Below, one piece after another: positions 33,664-42,759 of a stretch of 45,477 nt of DNA (position 1 is its first letter; each line of letters begins with the position of its first letter). The stretch comes from Streptomyces sp. (GTDB lineage Bacteria; Actinomycetota; Actinomycetes; Streptomycetales; Streptomycetaceae), in contig NZ_JAPSKQ010000036.1 of NCBI RefSeq assembly GCF_031181555.1, positions 1-45,477 on the forward strand, written 5' to 3'. The notes beneath the pieces were generated by a model, which saw only the letters and a list, made by a program, of their open reading frames with translations, searched no databases and had not been told where the DNA came from. The position numbers and the translations under genes are program-made.

Positions 33664-34821
33664 ATGTCCGTTCAAGGGGCTGTGGCCGCACGCGTGGACG
33701 TGCCACGGGGTCTGGCGGGTGTCGTCGTCACCGACACCCGGGTCGGCGACGTCCGTGGCGCCGAAGGCTTCTATCACTACCGGCAGTACTCGGCCGTCGA
33801 CCTCGCAAAGACCCGCGGCTTCGAGGACGTGTGGCATCTGCTGGTGCACGGCGACCTGCCCGACGCGGAGCGCGGCGCGGCCTTCGCCGCCGAGACCGCC
33901 GCGCTCAGGAGGCTGCCCGAACAGGTGCGGGCGGCACTGCCCGCCATCGCGGCGGCGGGCGGGCGCTCGGGTCCGCTCGCCGGGATGCGGACGGCGCTGT
34001 CGTTGCTCGGCGCGGCGAAGGGGTTCCGGCCGGTGTACGACGTCGACGCCGACCGGCGCCGACGGGACACGATCGAGGCGGCCGCCGCGGTGCCGACGCT
34101 GCTCACCGCGCTGCACCGGCTGGGGAGGGGGCTGGAGCCGGTGGAGCCGCGTGAGGATCTGTCGTACGCGGCCAACTACCTCTACATGCTGACGGGTTCG
34201 GAGCCGGACGCGGACCGGGTGCGGGCGATCGAGCAGTACTTGATCTCCACCATTGACCACGGCTTCAACGCGTCAACCTTCACGGCCCGGGTCATCGCCT
34301 CGACGGGCGCGGATGTGGCGGCATGCCTCGCCGGGGCGGTGGCGGCGCTGTCGGGGCCGTTGCACGGAGGCGCGCCGAGCCGGGCACTGGACACCCTGGA
34401 CGCGATCGGGACGCCGGAGCGCATCGATGCCTGGATCCGTGAGCACGTCCTCGCGGGGGAGCGGATCATGGGCTTCGGGCACGCGGTCTACCGCACGGAG
34501 GATCCCCGCTCGCGGATGCTGCGCGAGGTGGCGCAGCGGTTCGGCGGCCCCCGGGTCGACTTCGCCGTGGAGGTCGAACGGCGCGTGGAGGCGATCCTGG
34601 CGGAACTGAAGCCGGGGCGGGAGCTCCACACCAACGTGGAGTTCTACGCGGGCGTCGTCATGGAACTCTGCGGTCTGCCGCGCGAGATGTTCACTCCCAC
34701 GTTCGCGGCGGCGCGGGTGGTGGGGTGGAGTGCCAACATCCTGGAGCAGGCGGAGGACTCCAAGATCATCAGGCCGGTGGCCCGGTACGTGGGGGAGTCC
34801 CCTCGCCCGTTGCCCCGGTGA
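33664..34821 (+). CDS. Citrate synthase family protein (citrate synthase 2)
   Basis: 385 residues. Catalytic histidines H199 (DHGFNAST), H234 (SGPLHGG) and H273 (MGFGHAVY) are present, and the C-terminal substrate arginine region is intact (GWSANILEQ, KIIRP). The third catalytic position, normally Asp in NVDFYSG, is Glu here (E326, NVEFYAG). This may be a trait of this paralogue group or may reduce or shift activity, for example towards 2-methylcitrate chemistry. GAGGAGG precedes the ATG by 6 nt, a strong ribosome site, unlike the leaderless neighbour. It is divergent from the HTH-citrate synthase gene and probably under its control through the AATCAAG array. Confidence 0.93.
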   Translation: MSVQGAVAARVDVPRGLAGVVVTDTRVGDVRGAEGFYHYRQYSAVDLAKTRGFEDVWHLLVHGDLPDAERGAAFAAETAALRRLPEQVRAALPAIAAAGGRSGPLAGMRTALSLLGAAKGFRPVYDVDADRRRRDTIEAAAAVPTLLTALHRLGRGLEPVEPREDLSYAANYLYMLTGSEPDADRVRAIEQYLISTIDHGFNASTFTARVIASTGADVAACLAGAVAALSGPLHGGAPSRALDTLDAIGTPERIDAWIREHVLAGERIMGFGHAVYRTEDPRSRMLREVAQRFGGPRVDFAVEVERRVEAILAELKPGRELHTNVEFYAGVVMELCGLPREMFTPTFAAARVVGWSANILEQAEDSKIIRPVARYVGESPRPLPR

Positions 34822-34958
34822 GGTCGACCGGTGCCGCCGCGATGTGCCCACCGGCGGACCCGCGGCCGCCGGGCCGGGCGCCCCGCGTCCACCGGGCCCT
34901 GCGCGCGGCGGAGCGGCGACGGGCCCTGGGAGAGGGGGTTCATACTTCGGGAAGGTCG

Positions 34959-35183
34959 TGCTTCGGGGATGTCCGCCCTGGCGCGCAGCAGGGTTTCCCG
35001 GCTGATGACGACGATGCGTTCGTCATCGGCGCGTGCGGCGTCCGGAGGGAGCTCGCTGCCAAGAACGGCTGTGGCCTCGGTACCGATGACAGCGAAGTTT
35101 CCGTCGCTCGGCTCGAAGAGGTCGGGGCATGTCTGCCCGGTGGCGCTGCCGCGCTCCCGGGGTGAGGCGCCGACTCGACGCAC
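34959..35183 (-). CDS. Small conserved Streptomyces protein, apparent stop-codon loss
   Basis: About 75 residues of protein-like sequence. CPDLFEPSDGNFAVIGTEAT, then ERIVVISRETLLRARADIPEA, is a pattern I recognise from small Streptomyces proteins found near XRE-type regulators. Such proteins usually end at or just after DIP-x-A. Here the next codon is CGA (34958-34956), one transition away from TGA. The frame then runs 104 more low-complexity residues to 34644, antisense into the citrate synthase 3' end. It may thus be a read-through product or a decaying gene. The GTG at 35183 is the nearest in-frame start with a weak GAAG upstream. Function unknown. Confidence 0.5.
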
Positions 35184-35315
35184 GATCTTCAAGTCCGTTA
35201 GCAATCGTTCACTTCGCGGTCGTTCTCGTCGCTCGTATCCTGGGGCGTCGGTCGGTTCTCGTCCGTGTGCCGGGGCGCGAGCCGGTGTACGCGTGGGTGT
35301 GAAAGAGGTCGTGCG

Positions 35316-36371
35316 GTGGAGCGGAGCAGCGGTCGGCAGATTCCGGTGGTCGTCCTGGCCGGATTCCTCGGCTCCGGGAAGACCACCGTGCTCAACCACC
35401 TCCTCCACCACAGCGGTGGAAGCCGCATCGGTGCCATCGTCAACGACTTCGGTGCCATCGAGATCGACGCCATGGCCGTGGCCGGCGCGCTCGGGGACTC
35501 GACGGTCTCGCTCGGGAACGGATGCCTGTGCTGTGCCGTCGACGGCAGCGAGCTGGACGTGTACCTCGAGCGGCTGGCCCGGCCGTCCGCCGGCGTCGAC
35601 GTCATCGTCATCGAGGCGAGCGGTCTCGCCGAGCCGCAGGAACTCGTGCGGATGGTGCTCGCCAGTGAGCACCCCGGGATCGTGTACGGCGGGCTCGTCG
35701 AGGTCGTGGACGCCGCCGAGTTCGACGACACCCGGGCCAGGCACCCGGAGATCGACCGGCACCTCGGCCTCGCCGACCTCGTCGTCGTGAACAAGCTGGA
35801 CCGGGTCACGGACGCCTCGCGCGTGCCGGCGCTGGTCCGGTCGCTCGTGGACCGTGCGGCCGTCGTCCCCGCCACGCACGGCCGTGTCGACCCCGAGCTC
35901 CTCTTCGACTGCAGGCCGAGCGAGGAGCGCATCGGGCAGCTGTCGTTCGACGATCTGCCCCGCCGTGACCGCGGGGAGGAGGAGCACGCCGGGCATCTGC
36001 ACGCCGCGTACGACAGCCTCTCCTTCGTCTCCGCGCATCCGCTGGATCCACGGCGGTTGATGCAGTTCCTGGACAGCCGCCCCGAAGGGCTGTACCGGAT
36101 CAAGGGGTACGTCGACTTCGGGCCGCACGACACCCGCAACCGGTACGCCGTGCACGCCGTGGGGCGGTTCCTGCGGTTCTACCCCGAGGCCTGGGCGGCA
36201 GGCGAGGAGCGGCTCACGCAGCTCGTCCTCATCGGGGCGGACATCGACGTCACCGCCCTCCGCAAGGAGCTGGAGGAGTGCAGGAGCGACGGCACCCCGC
36301 ACGCCGACGAGCACGGCATGTGGGGCGTCCTGCGCTACGTGCAAGAGGCCGGTGATCCAGCGGACCGGTGA
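35316..36371 (+). CDS. CobW/COG0523 family GTP-binding metallochaperone
   Basis: 351 residues. A G3E-family GTPase with Walker A GFLGSGKTT (16-24), the metal-binding GCLCC motif (69-73), EASGLAEPQ and NKLD for guanine recognition. A C-terminal CobW_C domain follows (LYRIKGYVDF to the end). A His/Glu-rich stretch (RDRGEEEHAGHLHAAY) may hold additional metal. Such proteins deliver Zn, Co or Ni to target enzymes. The substrate metal cannot be told from the sequence and no B12 or Zur genes are adjacent. The GTG at 35316 has AAAGAGG 7 nt upstream; the frame is open earlier but without protein-like sequence. A terminator follows. Confidence 0.92.
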   Translation: MERSSGRQIPVVVLAGFLGSGKTTVLNHLLHHSGGSRIGAIVNDFGAIEIDAMAVAGALGDSTVSLGNGCLCCAVDGSELDVYLERLARPSAGVDVIVIEASGLAEPQELVRMVLASEHPGIVYGGLVEVVDAAEFDDTRARHPEIDRHLGLADLVVVNKLDRVTDASRVPALVRSLVDRAAVVPATHGRVDPELLFDCRPSEERIGQLSFDDLPRRDRGEEEHAGHLHAAYDSLSFVSAHPLDPRRLMQFLDSRPEGLYRIKGYVDFGPHDTRNRYAVHAVGRFLRFYPEAWAAGEERLTQLVLIGADIDVTALRKELEECRSDGTPHADEHGMWGVLRYVQEAGDPADR

Positions 36372-36429
36372 CGTCCCCGCGCCGGACCGGACGTTCGACT
36401 CCCGTGCCGGCGGGAAGCCACGGGCTCCA

Positions 36430-36461
36430 CCGGTGGGCGGCGCGCGGTCGCCGCCCACCGG
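36430..36461. terminator. Terminator between cobW-like gene and parC
   Basis: CCGGTGGGCGGCG (36430-36442) pairs with CGCCGCCCACCGG (36449-36461) over a 6-nt loop. It lies between convergent genes and serves both. Confidence 0.92.
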
Positions 36462-36487
36462 GCCGCGGGCGGTGACCGCGGGTCCGG

Positions 36488-38944
36488 TCAGACGGGGCCC
36501 GCCACCACCGACACCGTCTTCGGCAGCGACACGCCCGAGCCGTCGCGGCGCGGGTCGGGCTCCGGCAGGCTCACCGGCGTGCCGTTCTTCTGGGCGGCAC
36601 GGGCCGGAGTCGGGCCCGCCCAGGCCAGGGCCAGACAGTCCTCGCCCTTCAGGAACCGCTGGCAGCGCACGCCGCCGGTGGCCCGGCCCTTGCGCGGGAA
36701 CTGGTCGAACGGGGTCAGCTTCGCCGTCGTCTGGACGGAGTCGTCCAGCGTGCCGCGCGAGCCCGCGACCGTGAACACGACCGCGTCCGCCGCCGGATCG
36801 ACCGCCGTGAAGGTGATGACCTTCGCGCCCTCCGCGAGCTTGATGCCCGTCATACCGCCGGCGGGCCGGCCCTGCGGACGGACCTGCCCGGCCGGGTAGC
36901 GCAGCAGCTGCGCGTCGTCGGTGATGAAGACCAGGTCCTCCTCGCCCGTACGCAGCTCGACCGCGCCGACGATCCGGTCGCCCTCCTTGAGCGTGATGAC
37001 CTCCAGCTCCTCCTTGTTGGAGGGGTAGTCGGGCACCACGCGCTTGACGACACCCTGTTCGGTGCCGAGCGCCAGGCCCGGCGACGACTCGTCGAGCGTC
37101 GTCAGGCACACGACCTGCTCGTCGTCCTCCAGGGAGATGAACTCGGCCAGGGGCGCCCCGCCCGAGAGGTTCGGCGTCGGCATCGTCTCCGGGAGCAGGG
37201 GGAGGTCGACGACGTTCAGCCGGAGCAGGCGGCCGGCCGAGGTGACCACGCCCACCTCACCGCGGGCCGTGGCCGGCACCGCCGAGACGATCACGTCGTG
37301 CTTGACCCGCTTGGCGGCGCCGTCCTGCGCGAACGGCTCGTCGTTCACCGTACGGGCCAGCAGGCCCGTGGAGGACAGCAGCACGCGGCACGGGTCGTCC
37401 GCCACCTGCAGCGGTACGGCGGCCGCCGGGGTCCCGGCCGACTCCAGCAGGAGCGTACGGCGGTCATTGCCGAACTTCTTGGCCACCGCGGCCAGTTCGC
37501 CGGAGACCAGCTTGCGCAGCTCCGCGTCCGACTCCAGGATCCGGGTCAGCTCCGCGATCTCCGCGGTCAGCCGGTCCCGCTCCGCCTCCAGCTCGATGCG
37601 GTCGTACTTGGTCAGACGGCGCAGCGGCGTGTCCAGGATGTACTGGGTCTGGACGTCACTGAGGGAGAAGCGCTCCATCAGGCGCTGCTTGGCCTGCGCG
37701 GAGTTCTCGCTGGAGCGGATGAGGCGGATGACCTCGTCGATGTCCACCAGTGCCGTGAGCAGGCCCTCGACCAGGTGCAGGCGGTCGCGCTTCTTGCTGC
37801 GGCGGAACTCCGAACGCCGGCGTACGACGTCGAAGCGGTGGTCGAGGTAGACCTCCAGCAGTTCCTTGAGGCCCAGGGTGAGCGGCTGGCCGTCCACCAG
37901 CGCCACGTTGTTGATGCCGAAGGACTCCTCCATCGGCGTCAGCTTGTACAGCTGCTCCAGGACCGCCTCCGGCACGAAGCCGTTCTTGATCTCGATGACG
38001 AGCCGCAGGCCGTGCTCGCGGTCGGTGAGGTCCTTGACGTCGGCGATGCCCTGGAGCTTCTTCGACCCGACCAGGTCCTTGATCTTGGCGATCACCTTCT
38101 CCGGGCCGACCGTGAAGGGCAGCTCGGTGACGACCAGGCCCTTGCGGCGCGCCGTCACGTTCTCCACGGTGACCGTCGCGCGGATCTTGAAGGTGCCGCG
38201 GCCCGTCCGGTACGCGTCCCGGATGCCGGACAGGCCGACGATCCGGCCGCCGGTGGGCAGGTCGGGGCCCGGGACGTGCTTCATCAGGGCGTCGAGATCG
38301 GCGTTCGGGTACCTGATCAGATGACGCGCGGCCGCGATGACCTCGCGCAGGTTGTGCGGCGGCATGTTGGTGGCCATGCCGACGGCGATGCCCGACGCGC
38401 CGTTCACCAGGAGGTTCGGGAAGGCGGCGGGCAGCGCGACCGGTTCCTGCTCCTGGCCGTCGTAGTTGGGAGCGAAGTCGACCGTGTTCTCGTCGATGGA
38501 CTCGGTCATCAGGCTCGTGGCCTCGGCCATCCGGCACTCGGTGTACCGCATGGCGGCGGGCGGGTCGTCGTTGCCCAGCGAGCCGAAGTTCCCGTGGCCG
38601 TCGACCAGGGGCACGCGCATCGAGAACGGCTGGGCCATGCGCACCAGGGCGTCGTAGATCGAGGCGTCGCCATGGGGGTGCAGCTTGCCCATGACCTCGC
38701 CGACGACGCGGGCGCACTTCACGTAGCCGCGCTCGGGCCGCAGACCCATCTCGTTCATCTGGTAGACGATGCGGCGGTGCACCGGCTTGAGGCCGTCGCG
38801 CGCGTCCGGCAGGGCGCGGGAGTAGATGACCGAGTACGCGTACTCGAGGAAGGAGCCCTGCATCTCGTCGACGACGTCGATGTCGAGGATCTTCTCCTCG
38901 TACGAGTCGTCGGGCGGCGGGGTCTTCGTGCTGCGGCGGGCCAT
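36488..38944 (-). CDS. parC: DNA topoisomerase IV subunit A
   Basis: The DNA-cleaving subunit (818 residues), partner of ParE encoded 10 kb away. The winged-helix active-site tyrosine is in [10 protein letters not shown]. The quinolone-region [14 protein letters not shown] precedes it, followed by [16 protein letters not shown]. The C-terminal beta-pinwheel is present, but no QRRGGKG GyrA box is visible. This fits ParC, which decatenates, rather than GyrA, which supercoils. The ATG at 38944 has AAGGAG 9 nt upstream. The frame stays open to 39742, but that part is Arg/Pro-rich and not conserved-looking. It is divergent from the M16 protease operon and convergent with the CobW gene. Confidence 0.96.
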   Translation of the reverse strand: MARRSTKTPPPDDSYEEKILDIDVVDEMQGSFLEYAYSVIYSRALPDARDGLKPVHRRIVYQMNEMGLRPERGYVKCARVVGEVMGKLHPHGDASIYDALVRMAQPFSMRVPLVDGHGNFGSLGNDDPPAAMRYTECRMAEATSLMTESIDENTVDFAPNYDGQEQEPVALPAAFPNLLVNGASGIAVGMATNMPPHNLREVIAAARHLIRYPNADLDALMKHVPGPDLPTGGRIVGLSGIRDAYRTGRGTFKIRATVTVENVTARRKGLVVTELPFTVGPEKVIAKIKDLVGSKKLQGIADVKDLTDREHGLRLVIEIKNGFVPEAVLEQLYKLTPMEESFGINNVALVDGQPLTLGLKELLEVYLDHRFDVVRRRSEFRRSKKRDRLHLVEGLLTALVDIDEVIRLIRSSENSAQAKQRLMERFSLSDVQTQYILDTPLRRLTKYDRIELEAERDRLTAEIAELTRILESDAELRKLVSGELAAVAKKFGNDRRTLLLESAGTPAAAVPLQVADDPCRVLLSSTGLLARTVNDEPFAQDGAAKRVKHDVIVSAVPATARGEVGVVTSAGRLLRLNVVDLPLLPETMPTPNLSGGAPLAEFISLEDDEQVVCLTTLDESSPGLALGTEQGVVKRVVPDYPSNKEELEVITLKEGDRIVGAVELRTGEEDLVFITDDAQLLRYPAGQVRPQGRPAGGMTGIKLAEGAKVITFTAVDPAADAVVFTVAGSRGTLDDSVQTTAKLTPFDQFPRKGRATGGVRCQRFLKGEDCLALAWAGPTPARAAQKNGTPVSLPEPDPRRDGSGVSLPKTVSVVAGPV

Positions 38945-39591
38945 CGCTGCCGGCTCCTTGCTGAAGCGTGTGACGGGATCTGACGCGGACCATTGTGGAC
39001 CGTCGCACTGACAAGCGGGACCAGGACCCGGCTCCGGCCGTCCGGCGCGGGCGGGGTGTGGCGGCGCGAGCAGGGTACGCGCACGTGCCGCGGACGCCGC
39101 GAGCGGGGGCTCCGGCGGGCCGGGCGGCGAGGCGGGGCCGGTGGCGCGGACGTCGGCCGCGCCACCGGCGCGCGCCGACGGCCGTTGCGGCACGAACCGG
39201 GCCGAAGGCCACCGGTGGGCCGCCCCGCGCGGGGCGGCCTCGCGGCCCGCCGTGCGCGGGGGCGGGGCCTTGTGGGTCTGCCGTGCGTCGGGGCGGGGCC
39301 TGCAGATCGGCCGGGTGCCGGGGCCGGGGTGCGCGACCCGGTCGTGCGGTGGTCCGTGCCCGTGCGGTCCGGTGCCCGTCGGCGTGTGCGACGCGCCCGG
39401 GCGGTGGCGCCCCGGATGTCTCGTCCGCCCCACGGCTCGCACCGGCATCGTCACCGGCCTCACAGCTTCTCGCTCTCGGCGTAGTCGGCCCCGTCCGGGA
39501 ACTTCACCGGCGGTCCGCACGCTTGCATACAGTGGCAGGACCGGCAGAAACGGCGGTTTCGACGACCGCCTCCGCGATCGAAGGGACGTAC
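38945..39591. other. 647-bp divergent spacer between parC and the M16 protease genes
   Basis: No convincing gene. Extremely GC-rich with Arg/Pro/Ala-only translations in all frames. Contains a perfect palindrome, GGCCGCCCC arms around GCGC (39218-39239). A less GC-rich stretch near 39515-39570 (TTGCATACAGTGG) is where the M16 promoter probably lies. Confidence 0.5.
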
Positions 39592-40965
39592 ATGCCCATG
39601 GGTCACACGGCCACAGCCCAGGCAGGCTCCGGCGGCCTGACAGCGACCGAGCACCGCCTGGCCAACGGCCTGCGCGTGGTGCTCTCCGAGGACCACCTGA
39701 CCCCGGTCGCCGCGGTGTGCCTGTGGTACGACGTCGGTTCACGCCACGAAGTCAAGGGGCGTACCGGCCTGGCTCACCTTTTCGAGCACCTCATGTTCCA
39801 GGGTTCCGCCCAGGTGAAGGGCAACGGTCACTTCGAGCTGGTGCAGGGCGCCGGCGGTTCGCTCAACGGCACCACCAGCTTCGAGCGCACCAACTACTTC
39901 GAGACCATGCCCGCCCACCAGCTGGAACTCGCCCTCTGGCTGGAGGCCGACCGCATGGGCTCCCTGCTGGCCGCCCTGGACGAGGAGTCCATGGAGAACC
40001 AGCGGGACGTGGTCAAGAACGAGCGCCGCCAGCGCTACGACAACGTGCCCTACGGCACGGCCTTCGAGAAGCTGACCGCCCTCGCCTACCCGGAGGGCCA
40101 CCCGTACCACCACACGCCGATCGGGTCGATGGCGGACCTGGACGCGGCCACCCTGGAGGACGCCCGCCAGTTCTTCCGCACGTACTACGCGCCGAACAAC
40201 GCCGTGCTCTCCGTCGTCGGCGACATCGACCCGGAGCAGACGCTCGCCTGGATCGAGAAGTACTTCGGCTCCATCCCGTCCCACGACGGCAAGCCCGCGC
40301 CCCGCGACGGCTCGCTGCCCGACGTCATCGGCGAGCAGCTGCGCGAGATCGTCGAGGAGGAGGTCCCCGCGCGGGCGCTGATGGCCGCCTACCGGCTGCC
40401 GCAGGACGGCACGCGCGCGTGCGACGCGGCGGACCTGGCGCTCACCGTCCTCGGCGGCGGCGAGTCCTCGCGGCTGTACAACCGGCTGGTACGGCGCGAC
40501 CGTACGGCCGTGGCGGCCGGGTTCGGCCTGCTGCGGCTGGCCGGGGCGCCCTCCCTCGGATGGCTGGACGTGAAGACGTCCGGTGACGTGGAGGTGCCGG
40601 TGATCGAGACGGCCATCGACGAGGAGCTCGCCCGGTTCGCCGAGGAGGGCCCCACGGCCGAGGAGATGGAGCGCGCCCAGGCACAGCTGGAGCGCGAGTG
40701 GCTGGACCGCCTCGGCACGGTCGCGGGCCGCGCCGACGAACTGTGCCGGTACGCCGTCCTGTTCGGCGACCCGCAGCTCGCCCTGACCGCGGTCCAGCGC
40801 GTCCTCGAGGTGACGGCGGAGGAGGTGCAGGAGGTCGCCAAGACCCGCCTGCGCCCCGACAACCGCGCGGTGCTCGTCTACGAGCCCCTCGCCCCCGAAG
40901 CGCAGGACGCAGAGGAAGCCGCCGCAGTCGCCGGCACCGACGAGAACGAGGAGGCGGCGAAGTGA
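39592..40965 (+). CDS. M16 family zinc metallopeptidase, catalytic subunit
   Basis: 457 residues. The inverted zinc motif HLFEH (62-66) and the downstream glutamate E144 (in KNERRQRYDN) form the active site of the pitrilysin/MPP-beta family. A second, inactive half-domain follows (residues ~240-440). It degrades peptides inside a closed chamber formed with a partner. The next gene encodes a non-catalytic paralogue and overlaps by four bases, so the two probably make a heterodimer as in mitochondrial processing peptidase. The ATG at 39592 has AAGGGA 5 nt upstream. It has an acidic Glu/Ala-rich C-terminal tail. Confidence 0.95.
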   Translation: MPMGHTATAQAGSGGLTATEHRLANGLRVVLSEDHLTPVAAVCLWYDVGSRHEVKGRTGLAHLFEHLMFQGSAQVKGNGHFELVQGAGGSLNGTTSFERTNYFETMPAHQLELALWLEADRMGSLLAALDEESMENQRDVVKNERRQRYDNVPYGTAFEKLTALAYPEGHPYHHTPIGSMADLDAATLEDARQFFRTYYAPNNAVLSVVGDIDPEQTLAWIEKYFGSIPSHDGKPAPRDGSLPDVIGEQLREIVEEEVPARALMAAYRLPQDGTRACDAADLALTVLGGGESSRLYNRLVRRDRTAVAAGFGLLRLAGAPSLGWLDVKTSGDVEVPVIETAIDEELARFAEEGPTAEEMERAQAQLEREWLDRLGTVAGRADELCRYAVLFGDPQLALTAVQRVLEVTAEEVQEVAKTRLRPDNRAVLVYEPLAPEAQDAEEAAAVAGTDENEEAAK

Positions 40966-42350
40966 CCGAGCTCGCCACGATGGACTTCCACCCCCAGCCG
41001 CAGCCGGGCGAGGCCAGGCCCTGGGCCTTCCCGGCCCCCGAGCGCGGCACGCTCGGCAACGGCCTGACCGTCCTGCGCTGCCACCGCCCCGGTCAGCGGG
41101 TCGTCGCCGTCGAGGTGCTCCTCGACGCCCCCCTCGATGCCGAGCCGACCGGACTCGACGGTGTCGCCACGATCATGGCGCGGGCCTTCTCCGAGGGCAC
41201 CGACAAGCACTCCGCCGAGGAGTTCGCCGCCGAACTGGAGCGCTGCGGCGCCACCCTGGACGCGCACGCCGACCATCCCGGTGTCCGTCTGAGCCTCGAG
41301 GTCCCGGCCTCGCGGCTCGCCAAGGGGCTCGGGCTGATCGCCGACGCCCTCCGGGCGCCCGCGTTCGCCGACAGCGAGGTCGAGCGGCTGGTCCGCAACC
41401 GCCTCGACGAGATCCCGCACGAGCTGGCCAATCCCTCCCGCCGGGCCGCCAAGGAGCTCTCCAAGGAGCTGTTCCCGGCGAGTTCGCGCATGTCGCGTCC
41501 GCGCCAGGGCACCGAGGAGACGGTCGCCGGCATCGACTCCGCGGCCGTGCGCGCCTTCTACGAGAAGCACGTCCGTCCCGCCACGGCGACCGCGGTGGTC
41601 GTCGGCGACCTCACCGGTGTCGACCTGGACGCGCTGCTCGGCGACACGCTCGGCTCCTGGACGGGCTCCCCGGCCCGGCCCCGGCCCGTTCCGCCGGTGG
41701 TCGCCGACGACACCGGCCGGGTCGTGATCGTGGACCGTCCGGGCGCCGTCCAGACGCAGTTGCTGATCGGCCGCATCGGCCCGGACCGGCACGACCGCGT
41801 GTGGCCCGCGCAGGTGCTCGGCACGTACTGCCTCGGCGGCACCCTCACCTCCCGCCTGGACCGCGTCCTGCGCGAGGAGAAGGGCTACACCTACGGCGTC
41901 CGGGCCTTCGGACAGGTCCTCAGGTCCGCCCCGGACGGCACGGGCGCGGCGATGCTGGCCATCAGCGGCTCCGTCGACACCCCGAACACCGGCCCCGCCC
42001 TGCAGGACCTGTGGACGGTGCTGCGCACGCTCGCCGCGGAGGGGCTCACCGACGCCGAGCGGGACGTCGCCGTGCAGAACCTGGTGGGCGTCGCGCCGCT
42101 CAAGTACGAGACCGCCGCGGCCGTCGCGAGCACCCTGGCCGACCAGGTCGAGCAGCACCTGCCCGACGACTACCAGGCCCAGCTGTACCGGCAGCTCGCC
42201 GCGACCGGCACCGTGGAGGCGACCGCCGCGGTCGTCAACGCCTTCCCGGTGGACCGCCTGGTGACCGTCCTCGTCGGTGACGCGGCGCAGATCAAGGCGC
42301 CCGTGGAGGCTCTCGGGATCGGTGAGGTCACCGTGGTGACGGCCGAGTAG
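40962..42350 (+). CDS. M16 family peptidase, non-catalytic partner subunit
   Basis: 462 residues with the same two-half M16 fold, but the HxxEH zinc site is missing: the equivalent place reads GVATIMARAFSEGT. The substrate-binding GYTYGVRAF region in the C-terminal half is retained, as in the inactive MPP-alpha-type subunits that bind the peptide. The GTG start overlaps the stop of the catalytic subunit gene (GTGA), so the pair is made in equal amounts. A 13-bp terminator follows, then a riboswitch-controlled gene. Confidence 0.93.
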   Translation: MTELATMDFHPQPQPGEARPWAFPAPERGTLGNGLTVLRCHRPGQRVVAVEVLLDAPLDAEPTGLDGVATIMARAFSEGTDKHSAEEFAAELERCGATLDAHADHPGVRLSLEVPASRLAKGLGLIADALRAPAFADSEVERLVRNRLDEIPHELANPSRRAAKELSKELFPASSRMSRPRQGTEETVAGIDSAAVRAFYEKHVRPATATAVVVGDLTGVDLDALLGDTLGSWTGSPARPRPVPPVVADDTGRVVIVDRPGAVQTQLLIGRIGPDRHDRVWPAQVLGTYCLGGTLTSRLDRVLREEKGYTYGVRAFGQVLRSAPDGTGAAMLAISGSVDTPNTGPALQDLWTVLRTLAAEGLTDAERDVAVQNLVGVAPLKYETAAAVASTLADQVEQHLPDDYQAQLYRQLAATGTVEATAAVVNAFPVDRLVTVLVGDAAQIKAPVEALGIGEVTVVTAE

Positions 42351-42373
42351 GCGGTCGGGGGGACACACGCGCG

Positions 42374-42405
42374 GGGCCCTGGTGACTCATGTGTCACCAG
42401 GGCCC
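42374..42405. terminator. Terminator after the M16 operon
   Basis: GGGCCCTGGTGAC (42374-42386) and GTCACCAGGGCCC (42393-42405) pair perfectly over TCATGT. Confidence 0.93.
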
Positions 42406-42475
42406 GCTCATGCCCGAATTGGGGTGGAGGTTGCCTGTCTGCCCTGTGGGATGCGCTACAAAACCCGGGTTCCGT

Positions 42476-42505
42476 TTGGGAATGGGAAGATCCCCCGCTT
42501 AGCGT
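42476..42505 (+). promoter_or_regulatory. Promoter of the riboswitch-M23 peptidase unit
   Basis: TTGGGA (42476-42481), 18 bp, TAGCGT (42500-42505). Initiation near 42512 would give a leader of about 245 nt that holds the whole aptamer. Confidence 0.55.
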
Positions 42506-42555
42506 CTTCCGGGCTGTTCGTCGGGCAGTGCGCCGCATCCGCGGCACCGGACAGC

Positions 42556-42747
42556 CATCGCCGAGTCCCCGTACGGCGCGAGCCAGGGGAGCCGGGGACC
42601 CGCCCTCCTGCCGCCGCCTTCGCGGCTGGAGGGGCCCAGCAGTCCCTGGGGTGAATCGGACGCCCGCGCGTGTCGCGAGGGGGTCCGTAGGAGACCTTCC
42701 TGCTCCGAACCCGTCAGCTAACCCGGTAGGCGAGAGGGAAGGAAAGG
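42556..42747 (+). ncRNA. Cyclic di-AMP riboswitch (ydaO-yuaA type)
   Basis: Conserved blocks in order: ATCGCCGAGTCCCC, GAGCCGGGGACCC, TGGGGTGAATC, CGCGAGGGGGTCCGTAGG, CCGAACCCGTCAGCTAACC and CGGTAGGCGAGAGGGAAGG. These are the hallmarks of the ydaO aptamer, which in Streptomyces precedes cell-wall hydrolase genes such as rpfA and M23 peptidases. Ligand binding normally turns expression off, linking wall remodelling to c-di-AMP. It ends 12 nt before the ATG. Its purine-rich 3' end (GAGGGAAGGAAAGG) is also the only ribosome-site candidate, so control of translation initiation is possible. Confidence 0.88.
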
Positions 42748-42759
42748 ACCAGTCTGTAC

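Noticed and set aside
35185..35205. Zur-box-like GTTAGCAATCGTTCAC upstream of the CobW gene
   Set aside because: Only 10 of 16 positions are symmetric and the match to the Streptomyces Zur consensus is poor. Metal control is plausible but not supported by this site.
38945..39742. A 266-codon N-terminal extension of parC
   Set aside because: Low-complexity Arg/Pro/Gly sequence, no ribosome site, and the ParC family begins at 38944 with a good AAGGAG.
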